From assembly GCA_030637065.1 (NCBI GenBank), contig DAOVVQ010000146.1, positions 1 to 9,732 of the forward strand: DNA of 9,732 bases. The letters run 5' to 3'. Below the pieces are notes generated by a model. It was not told the origin of the DNA, ran no database searches, and saw nothing but the letters and a program-made list of their open reading frames with translations. Shown here in pieces: positions 1-5,373 of this stretch. A program made the position numbers and the translations under genes. This DNA comes from Planctomycetota bacterium (GTDB lineage: Bacteria; Planctomycetota; Phycisphaerae; Sedimentisphaerales; Anaerohalosphaeraceae). The stretch's first letter is position 1. Each line of letters begins with the position of its first letter.

Positions 1-75
1 GGCAGCGCGTTTGCGCAGCAAACCGATGGGCGTATGCACATCGGCGCCCACCACCGGTTTGGTTTTCCCTGGCAG
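1..75. repeat. Palindromic intergenic repeat, copy 1 (cut by window edge)
   Basis: The first ~62 bases align without large gaps to 4710-4771 of the complete element further right (shared starts ggcagcg-gtttgcgcagcaaa and cgatgggcg, then cccacca-cggtttgg). Identity is roughly 80 percent by eye. The right end here has decayed: instead of the inverted terminal sequence it reads ttccctggca. There is no open frame of note. It lies directly upstream of the ald promoter. Being shorter and more diverged than the copy at 4706-4794, it is probably an older insertion. Confidence 0.65.
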
Positions 76-85
76 GCCTTTATTC

Positions 86-114
86 TTGCCCGACAGGCCT
101 ATGCCAGCTATAAT
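86..114 (+). promoter_or_regulatory. Sigma70-type promoter of ald
   Basis: TTGCCC (86-91) and a perfect TATAAT (109-114) are separated by 17 bases, which predicts a start near 121 and a ~60-base leader. A short stem (ccgac 126-130 with gtcgg 141-145) lies in the leader. AAGGG at 168-172 sits 8 bases before the ATG and is a reasonable ribosome-binding site. Confidence 0.6.
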
Positions 115-180
115 TTTCCACGAATCCGACAGCCGGTTTTGTCGGGGCTTCGTGCTAACGCTAAATAAAGGGCCTCAGCG

Positions 181-1302
181 ATGAAGATTGGAACCGTAAA
201 AGAGATCAAACCCCACGAATACCGCGTTGGCCTCACCCCTTCGTGCGTCAAAGCCTATGTCACCCGCGGCCACCAGGTCCTTGTCGAGACCGCCGCTGGT
301 GACAATGCCGGCTTTGAAGACGACGAGTACCGCGGAACTGGGGCGACAATTGTTGACGATAAGCGCGAGATATTCGACCGCAGCGACATGATCGTCAAGG
401 TAAAAGAGCCCCTCGAAGAGGAATATGGCCTCTTTCACGAAGGCCAGATACTCTACACCTATCTCCACCTTGCCGCCTCGAAGAACCTCACCGACGCCCT
501 GATGGATAAAAAAATCAAGGCCGTCGCCTACGAGACCATCGAAACCAAGGACGGCTCGCTGCCATGCCTTACGCCGATGAGTGAGATCGCCGGACGCTTA
601 TCCGTTCAGGAAGGGGCGAAATACCTCGAAAAGACATTCGGCGGCAGGGGCATCCTCCTTGGCGGCGTTCCCGGTGTAAGACGCGGCAAGATCGCCATCC
701 TCGGCGGCGGCGTAGTCGGCGCCAACGCCTGCAAGATCGCCGTCGGCATCGGGGCCGACGTTACCGTACTGGATATCAACGCCAGCCGCCTTTCATACCT
801 CGACGACATCTTCGGAACGGCGATCAACACGCTTTACAGCAACGACGCCAACATCGAAGAAGCACTCGCCGAATCCGACGTCATTATCGGAGCCGTCCTC
901 GTTCACGGAGGCAAGGCTCCGATGCTCGTAAAAAAAGAACACCTCAAGATCATGAAAAAAGGGGCTGTGATAGTCGATGTCGCCGTCGATCAGGGCGGAT
1001 GCATCGAGACGAGCCGCCCTACCACTCACGATGACCCGATCTTTGTCATCGACGGGATCGTTCACTACTGCGTTGCAAACATGCCTGGCGCCGTCGCCCT
1101 GTCGTCGACCATCGCGCTAACGAGCGTAACGCTTCGCTACGGCCTGCTAATCGCCCAAAATGGCCTCGAACAGGCCTGCCATATCTCAGGGGCAATTGCA
1201 AAGGGCGTCAATCTCTACCTTGGCAAGTGCGTCTATCAAAATGTTGCAACGAGTCTTAACCTGGAATACACACCGCTGGAAACGGCCCTTGAGGGGAAAT
1301 AA
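181..1302 (+). CDS. ald: Alanine dehydrogenase (EC 1.4.1.1)
   Basis: This cytoplasmic NAD-dependent enzyme interconverts L-alanine with pyruvate and ammonium, linking nitrogen assimilation or alanine catabolism to the NADH pool. The 373 residues match the family's usual ~370. The N-terminal substrate-binding domain carries the expected R15, K75 (in VKEP) and H96. The Rossmann domain has GGGVVG at 175-180 followed by an acidic residue, D198, at the end of the second strand, as expected for NAD over NADP. D270 (in VAVDQGG) and the block PTTHDDP (280-286) complete the conserved active site. Start at 181: it has AAGGG 8 bases upstream, and the protein begins with the typical MKIGTVKEIK. It stands alone behind its own promoter, with no partner gene visible, and ends in TAA with no clear T-tract terminator. 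Related transhydrogenase alpha subunits share the fold, but the single-chain length and motifs favour Ald. Codon use is GC-rich like the other core genes here. Confidence 0.96.
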   Translation: MKIGTVKEIKPHEYRVGLTPSCVKAYVTRGHQVLVETAAGDNAGFEDDEYRGTGATIVDDKREIFDRSDMIVKVKEPLEEEYGLFHEGQILYTYLHLAASKNLTDALMDKKIKAVAYETIETKDGSLPCLTPMSEIAGRLSVQEGAKYLEKTFGGRGILLGGVPGVRRGKIAILGGGVVGANACKIAVGIGADVTVLDINASRLSYLDDIFGTAINTLYSNDANIEEALAESDVIIGAVLVHGGKAPMLVKKEHLKIMKKGAVIVDVAVDQGGCIETSRPTTHDDPIFVIDGIVHYCVANMPGAVALSSTIALTSVTLRYGLLIAQNGLEQACHISGAIAKGVNLYLGKCVYQNVATSLNLEYTPLETALEGK

Positions 1303-1360
1303 AATCAGATGCCCGAACTACTCGAAAAAAAGTTACACTTTAGCCAAGTGCTGCATGTAT

Positions 1361-1470
1361 CTTGTCATTCCCGCGAAGGCGGGAATCCAGCATGAAATAG
1401 TATACGCTTCTACACTGTCTGTATATATACAATACCAGGTGGATTCCTGCTTTCTTTCGTTTGTCTAAAA
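1361..1470. repeat. Dispersed ATTCCCGC...GCGGGAAT repeat, copy A
   Basis: It opens with cttgtc and a perfect 8-bp palindrome with a 4-base loop (attcccgc 1367-1374, gcgggaat 1379-1386). It closes with an inverted partner, ggtggattcctgc, around 1438-1450. The blocks cttgtcattcccgcg, gcgggaatccagcat-aaatag, ctgtct, ggattcctgc and ctaaaa recur in the same order at 4796-4940, so the unit is about 110 bases. The core resembles the dRS3-type ATTCCC-N8-GGGAAT palindromes known from other bacteria. It lies between ald and the esterase and has no coding role. If transcribed from ald, its stem could act as an mRNA 3'-end or processing hairpin. Confidence 0.75.
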
Positions 1471-1576
1471 TGTTACAAATATTTTAACCTTATTGCGTAA
1501 CCCAAGAAAAGCTGCACGCAAAAGAGAAAAAAGGATAAGTCAGCCTGGCTGGCTTAACAAAATATTAACTTAATTT

Positions 1577-1581
1577 GAGGG
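1577..1581 (+). promoter_or_regulatory. Ribosome-binding site fixing the esterase start
   Basis: GAGGG lies 8 bases before the ATG at 1590. The upstream in-frame TTG at 1575 overlaps this site and so cannot use it, and it would also place RVRS before the signal peptide. The ATG is therefore preferred. Upstream (1537-1555) is a 7-bp stem aagtcag/ctggctt with a 5-base loop and one G-T pair. I could not identify a convincing promoter in 1471-1576. Confidence 0.6.
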
Positions 1582-1589
1582 TTCGCTCT

Positions 1590-3119
1590 ATGAAGACACG
1601 AAAAGGTTTACTGGCTGCTGTTTGCTTAATTATTGTACTCAACGTCCTGCCGGTGTTTGCGGATGTAAAACTGCCCGCCATAATCGGCGATAATATGCTG
1701 CTCCAGCAGAAGACCAAAGCCCCGATCTGGGGCTGGGCCGAACCGGGCGAAAAGGTCAGCGTCAAGGGTAGCTGGCAGTGGTTCGGCACTTCCACCAAAG
1801 CCGACAGCGACGGCAAATGGTCGGTCAAGCTCTCGACGCCCAAGGCCTCCAAAGGCCATACGATCACCATTAAGGCCAATAATACCATCACACTCGAAGA
1901 TGTGCTAATCGGCGAAGTCTGGATCTGTTCGGGCCAGTCGAATATGCACTGGCTACTTAGAAATTCAGACGGCGGCACCGAAGCGGCTGCCTCCGCAAAC
2001 TATCCCGACATCCGCCTTTTTACCGTCAAGATGGCTTTCGCCAAAGAGCCCCAAACCGACTGTGAAGGTGAATGGTCAAAATGCTCGCCCGAAACGACCC
2101 CGGATTTCAGCGCGGTCGGTTACTATTTCGGCAAGGAACTTCACACCGAGCTTGATATTCCGATCGGGCTTATACACACAAGCTGGGGCGGAACACCGGC
2201 TGAGGCGTGGACGCGACAAGAGATCCTCGAATCGGATACGGATTTTGCCCCGATACTCGAGCGACAAGAACAAATGGTCAGGAACCTGCCGCAGGCCCTG
2301 GAGCAGTACGAAACCGCCCTTGAACGCTGGCCCCAGCAGGCCAAAAAGGCCCGTGAGGCCGGCAAAAAAGCACCAAGAAAACCGCAGCAGCCCACAGAAC
2401 GAAACCAAAAGAGCCCTTCCAGCCTATATAACGCCATGATCGCACCGCTTATCCCTTACTCCATCAAGGGTGCGATCTGGTACCAGGGCGAGGCAAATGC
2501 CGCCCGCGCCTATCAATACCGAAAGCTCTTCCCCGCAATGATCGCAAATTGGCGCCAAGACTGGAACAGAGGCGATTTCCCATTCTACTTCGTACAGATC
2601 GCCCCCTTCAACGGCCAGAATCCGGAGATACGCGAATCGCAGATGCTGACGATGAAGACGGTAAAAAACACGGGAATGGCTGTAACTATGGACATCGGCA
2701 ATCCTGAGAATATCCACCCCGCGAATAAACAAGATGTCGGCAAGAGGCTCTCGCTCTGGGCGCTCGCAAAGAATTACGGCAAAAAGAACATCGTCTATTC
2801 GGGGCCCATATACGACAAGATGGAAGTCGAAGGCAACAAGATAAGACTACACTTCGACCACATCGGCGGCGGACTTCTCGCAAAGGACGGAGCACTGACG
2901 GACTTTACAATAGCAGGCAAAGACAAACAGTTCGTAGAGGCCAAAGCAACCATCGACGGCGATACTATAGTAGTATCGAGCAAAGATGTAAAAAAGCCCA
3001 TCTCAGTCCGATTCGGATGGACCAACGCAGCCGAACCAAACCTCTTCAACAAAGAAAAACTCCCAGCCTCGCCATTCAGAACAGACAACTGGCCAGGAGA
3101 AACATACAACGAAAGATAG
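1590..3119 (+). CDS. Secreted sialate O-acetylesterase-type SGNH esterase
   Basis: The protein has 509 residues. A signal peptide (basic MKTRKG, hydrophobic core 7-20, likely cleavage after VFA at residue 24) sends it out of the cytoplasm. Residues ~30-107 form a beta-rich domain typical of this family, which precedes the SGNH hydrolase core. Visible blocks are GEVWICSGQSNM (108-119) with nucleophile S117, SWGGTPAEAW (198-207), AIWYQGEANA (295-304), and DIGNPENIHP..NK (368-380) with catalytic H376. A Lys/Pro/Gln-rich insertion (~232-276) separates the SWGG and YQGE blocks and looks flexible. The family removes O-acetyl groups from sialic acids or other acetylated glycans. The actual substrate cannot be read from sequence, and acetylxylan or other plant or algal glycan ester activity is equally possible. 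No sugar-utilisation genes are adjacent. Third positions become A-rich towards the 3' end. It stops at TAG (3117-3119). Confidence 0.9.
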   Translation: MKTRKGLLAAVCLIIVLNVLPVFADVKLPAIIGDNMLLQQKTKAPIWGWAEPGEKVSVKGSWQWFGTSTKADSDGKWSVKLSTPKASKGHTITIKANNTITLEDVLIGEVWICSGQSNMHWLLRNSDGGTEAAASANYPDIRLFTVKMAFAKEPQTDCEGEWSKCSPETTPDFSAVGYYFGKELHTELDIPIGLIHTSWGGTPAEAWTRQEILESDTDFAPILERQEQMVRNLPQALEQYETALERWPQQAKKAREAGKKAPRKPQQPTERNQKSPSSLYNAMIAPLIPYSIKGAIWYQGEANAARAYQYRKLFPAMIANWRQDWNRGDFPFYFVQIAPFNGQNPEIRESQMLTMKTVKNTGMAVTMDIGNPENIHPANKQDVGKRLSLWALAKNYGKKNIVYSGPIYDKMEVEGNKIRLHFDHIGGGLLAKDGALTDFTIAGKDKQFVEAKATIDGDTIVVSSKDVKKPISVRFGWTNAAEPNLFNKEKLPASPFRTDNWPGETYNER

Positions 3120-3371
3120 GCGATGAGGGTTGGTTGCCCAGCCTGACACAGGCTTACAGAAATCAATGGGTGGCAGCCACCGAATGAAATGAGGTGGATG
3201 GTTTCGCCAGGAAACTAAAGGTGTTCAGCGGCAGCGCGTAGGATGGGTAACTTGTTACCCATGCTGAACGGACGGCCCTGCGAAGCCGCGTGGGGTGGCC
3301 CACAAGGAGAGGACACTATACAGGCGTCTTTTTGATTTGCATTTTAATCTTTAATCTTTGATTTTCAGACA
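3120..3371. other. Hairpin-dense non-coding gap
   Basis: The gap lies between the esterase stop and the end of the flavoprotein remnant. It holds four stems: agcctg/caggct (3140-3154), ggtgg/ccacc (3169-3181), a two-part stem gttcagc/gctgaac enclosing a perfect 9-bp atgggtaac/gttacccat (3223-3269, with bases 3230-3242 bulged), and gtggg/cccac (3290-3303). The words gggtggcag and ggcagcgcgt are shared with the palindromic elements at 4706 and 1, so part of this may be a degraded copy. At 3343-3360 there is a short tandem of the heptamer taatctt. No gene is seen, and no stem is followed by a T-tract that would make a convincing terminator. Confidence 0.5.
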
Positions 3372-3530
3372 TTATTGGCCGCCGGCAATCGCTTTCGTCG
3401 CACTAACCCCAGCCAAAGCCCCCGTCGACCATGCTATCTGCAGATTATATCCCCCGCACGGCCCGTCGGCATCGATGACCTCCCCAGCGAAAAACAGCCC
3501 CTCGCACAGCATCGACTGCATTGTGATGGA
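3372..3530 (-). pseudogene. Orphaned C-terminal segment of the flavoprotein, beyond the in-frame TAG
   Basis: Reading on in the same frame past the TAG at 3531-3533 gives 52 more codons, ending in TAA at 3372-3374. They encode the family's C-terminal FAD-binding signature: TMQSMLCEGLFFAGEVIDAD, then GPCGGYNLQIAWSTG, then a small-residue tail. Family members normally have GLYFAGEVLDVDGxTGGYNLQ here. No frameshift is needed to join the halves, and the alignment across the stop needs no gap. The segment is therefore part of the neighbouring gene, separated by one stop codon. It has no start or ribosome-binding site of its own. Confidence 0.85.
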
Positions 3531-4625
3531 CTAGATAGTGCCCGTATCGACGCCCCCCCGCGTTATGGTCGCCTCAGCGATCGGTCGAACGGCTTTGACC
3601 GTTACCGCCAGGCCCTTGATCATATTTACCAGCTCAACGCGTTTCGCCTTGGGCAGTTGTCCGGCCTGAACGATCCGCGAGCCGCACAGCCAGTGGCACA
3701 ACTTCAGCACCATCGCCCGCGGCAATATCGCAGCTATCGCCCCAGCCAGCTCCTTCTTCGGAGCCGCCGAGCATCGCGCAACGACAAGCTCGTCCAACTC
3801 CTGATGACTGACATCGGGCAGCAAATCGATCCAGGCCTCGATCGGCTCGGCGCCTTCGGCAAGGACATCGGTGATCAGCCTGCTCAGGTCAAACACCGCT
3901 GGCCCGCCGATCCCGTCACCTGTAAACATCATCGGACCAGTAACCGACAGCTTTTTGTCGCCCAGCTCAGTGATGATGCAAACCCTCTCCAAACCGAGCC
4001 CCTCAAGCTCTCCCGGCCAGGCCTCAGCCGTCACCAGCGGGGCAAGCGCCGACCTCGGCTCGACGATCTCATGGCCAAAATCAGCAGCAAACCGCAAGCC
4101 ATCGCCCGTCGACCCGGTAAATGACCAGCTCACCCCCCCGGTCGCGATAATCACCGTCTTACCACAGACCAAATCGCCGGAGCCCTTAACGAAGAATCCG
4201 CCGGTGCACTTTTCAACCGCCTCGATCCGCCGGCCGTAAACAAACTCGATCCCAAGCCGACGGCCCGTATCGACCAGTATCCGCTTAACATCCGCAGCCC
4301 GATCGGTTATCGGGAACACGCACCCATTCTTCTCAACCTTGGTCCGAAGGCCCTTTTCGGCGAAAAAACCCCTCACATCGTCCGGCGAAAACTCGTAAAG
4401 GCTGTGCTGAACGAACCTTCCGAACGGACCGTACGCCCTGACAAAATCGTCAATGGACCCGGTATGAGTCAGATTGCACCGCCCCCTGCCCGTGCGAAGC
4501 AGCTTTCGCCCCGCGGTAGGATTAGCCTCGATTATCATAGTCCGAACGCCGGCCTTCGCGGCAAATATCCCCGCCATCAGCCCCGCAGCGCCCCCGCCAA
4601 TTACACACACATCGCACTTGATCAT
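3531..4625 (-). CDS. BaiN/HI0933-family NAD(P)/FAD-dependent oxidoreductase, interrupted by TAG
   Basis: This is a cytoplasmic flavoprotein of the HI0933-like (YhiN/BaiN) family, whose physiological substrate is mostly unknown. From the chosen start, residues 5-33 form the FAD Rossmann unit (VIGGGAAG at 8-15, acidic E33). The family block GRKLLRTGRGRCNLTH follows at 39-54, and the second glycine motif ATGG plus GSTGDG lies in the middle. The chain stops at TAG after GGVDTGTI, 364 residues, whereas relatives run to about 410-420. The missing part is intact downstream (3372-3530), so the whole gene would span 3372-4625. Start choice: ATG 4625 gives the family-like MIKCDVCVIGGG and lies just below a plausible promoter. 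ATG 4637 or ATG 4685 (the longest frame) are alternatives, but neither has a good ribosome site. Without the C-terminal FAD/substrate lobe the truncated protein is unlikely to fold properly, unless the TAG is read through or is a sequencing error. Confidence 0.85.
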   Translation of the reverse strand: MIKCDVCVIGGGAAGLMAGIFAAKAGVRTMIIEANPTAGRKLLRTGRGRCNLTHTGSIDDFVRAYGPFGRFVQHSLYEFSPDDVRGFFAEKGLRTKVEKNGCVFPITDRAADVKRILVDTGRRLGIEFVYGRRIEAVEKCTGGFFVKGSGDLVCGKTVIIATGGVSWSFTGSTGDGLRFAADFGHEIVEPRSALAPLVTAEAWPGELEGLGLERVCIITELGDKKLSVTGPMMFTGDGIGGPAVFDLSRLITDVLAEGAEPIEAWIDLLPDVSHQELDELVVARCSAAPKKELAGAIAAILPRAMVLKLCHWLCGSRIVQAGQLPKAKRVELVNMIKGLAVTVKAVRPIAEATITRGGVDTGTI

Positions 4626-4635
4626 AACAACCGCC

Positions 4636-4664
4636 ATCGTACGCCCAACGAGGGGGAAAGTCAA
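4636..4664 (-). promoter_or_regulatory. Candidate promoter of the flavoprotein gene
   Basis: On the minus strand, TTGACT (4664-4659) and TACGAT (4641-4636) are 17 bases apart. The -10 box matches the consensus at 4 of 6 positions. The predicted start, near 4628-4625, falls on the ATG at 4625, so the mRNA would be leaderless or nearly so. That fits the lack of a Shine-Dalgarno site and argues against the longer start at 4685. Confidence 0.4.
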
Positions 4665-4705
4665 TCGCCTTTTGCGCCATGGCATTCAGCAGGAGTAATA
4701 TAGAA

Positions 4706-4794
4706 GGGTGGCAGCGTGTTTGCGCAGCAAAACGATGGGCGAATACACTGCAGCACCCACCATCGGTTTGGCTTCGCCAAACACGCTGCCACCC
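4706..4794. repeat. Complete 89-bp palindromic element (MITE-like), copy 2
   Basis: The ends are a perfect 17-bp inverted repeat: gggtggcagcgtgtttg (4706-4722) and caaacacgctgccaccc (4778-4794). Inner arms also pair imperfectly (cgatgggcg near 4733 with cacccaccatcgg near 4754-4766). It contains no gene and is a non-autonomous element or REP-like structure. A partial copy is at 1-75. It directly abuts the next repeat, which begins two bases later. Confidence 0.8.
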
Positions 4795-4795
4795 C

Positions 4796-4940
4796 CTTGT
4801 CATTCCCGCGCTCGCCGCGGCGGAGCGCGTCGCAGCCGGGAAAGCGGGAATCCAGCATAAAATAGCATCCGCCAACCTGTCTCGCCGTAGCCTTGGCGAA
4901 GGTGGAGGGCGGATTCCTGCCTTCTGGCATTTAGCTAAAA
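4796..4940. repeat. Dispersed ATTCCCGC...GCGGGAAT repeat, copy B, interrupted
   Basis: It carries the same blocks as copy A in the same order: cttgtcattcccgcg (4796-4810), gcgggaatccagcat (4844-4858), ctgtct (about 4877-4882), ggattcctgc (4911-4920) and ctaaaa (4935-4940). Between the two halves of the core palindrome are ~32 extra bases (4811-4842), which with their left flank form a stem cgcgctc (4807-4813) / gagcgcg (4823-4829). The middle also differs from copy A, with a second GC-rich stretch containing cgccgtagccttggcg. It appears to be an element that has received, or lost, internal modules. Confidence 0.7.
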
Positions 4941-5001
4941 TTTATTTATCTGTGAGAAATCCGCAGATTCGCTTACATGACTTCGATGATTTGTACAGGA
5001 T

Positions 5002-5036
5002 AAAAAAAATCCTGCCCCCCTGGGAGGGAGGGCAGG
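5002..5036 (-). terminator. Intrinsic terminator on the minus strand
   Basis: A stem of cctgccc (5011-5017) and gggcagg (5030-5036), with further C-G pairs inside after one mismatch, is followed on the minus strand by A and then eight T (plus-strand A8 at 5002-5009). The T-tract is only on the minus side, so it ends leftward transcription. No protein gene on the minus strand ends here. Confidence 0.75.
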
Positions 5037-5076
5037 GCCCAAAAACACATGTCGCATTTCCGGGAAGGAGATTTGT
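5002..5076 (-). ncRNA. Candidate orphan small RNA
   Basis: A promoter-like pair (5083-5112) and an intrinsic terminator (5002-5036), both on the minus strand, delimit a predicted transcript of about 75 bases. The 5' half (5076-5041) is little structured and contains tctccttccc, which could pair with AAGGAG-type ribosome sites. The 3' half is the terminator stem with U8. It has no reading frame of use and no match to a small-RNA family that I recognise. An alternative is that the unit is a transcription attenuator for the flavoprotein ~400 bases downstream, or that the promoter match is chance. Confidence 0.45.
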
Positions 5077-5082
5077 CAACTG

Positions 5083-5112
5083 AGTATACCATCCGCCGGC
5101 AAAATGAGTCAA
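5083..5112 (-). promoter_or_regulatory. Sigma70-type promoter of the candidate small RNA
   Basis: On the minus strand, TTGACT (5112-5107) and TATACT (5088-5083) are separated by 18 bases. Each box matches the consensus at 5 of 6 positions. The predicted start is near A5076. It faces away from the ligA promoter ~110 bases to the right. Confidence 0.5.
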
Positions 5113-5218
5113 CGCCGTAATCGCCCCATCAGGCCAACCCCGACACGCCTGGCATCCAGCTTCTCAGCCGAATTTCAAATTGTATGCCCTAACCACGCGG
5201 CCTGTACGAATGCCCCGC

Positions 5219-5247
5219 TTGACAACCGATTATTTGCCCAAAATAAT
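5219..5247 (+). promoter_or_regulatory. Promoter of the ligA operon
   Basis: A perfect TTGACA (5219-5224) is followed after 17 bases by AATAAT (5242-5247, 5 of 6), predicting a start near 5254 and a ~120-base leader. The leader contains a short stem ggccg/cggcc (5293-5309) with a 7-base loop. I see no known riboswitch fold in it. Confidence 0.6.
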
Positions 5248-5373
5248 AGAGTTTTCACCCATGAAATAATAATGTTTCCCCTGATGCAGATAGGCCGTTT
5301 TTATCGGCCCAAACGCAATACCCGCGAGGATTGAGCTTGCAAAATCGCGCCCGAACGCATAAATTTGGCGTAT

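Noticed and set aside
1160..1468. 102-codon plus-strand frame at the 3' end of ald
   Set aside because: It is out of frame with ald and runs into the dispersed repeat, with no ribosome site or homology.
3531..3533. Genome-wide reassignment of TAG to an amino acid
   Set aside because: ribD and the esterase both end in TAG at natural C-termini with no conserved sequence beyond.
3547..3562. Frameshift at the C7 run as the cause of the flavoprotein truncation
   Set aside because: The sequence on both sides of the TAG is in the same frame and aligns without a gap to the family, so a substitution fits and an indel does not.
3375..4124. 249-codon open frame on the plus strand
   Set aside because: It is antisense to the flavoprotein, is Arg/Pro/Gln-rich with no family resemblance, and disappears once the minus-strand gene is accepted.
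4679..5083. 134-codon plus-strand frame across 4679-5083
   Set aside because: It translates two repeat elements and the terminator region, so it is a repeat artefact.
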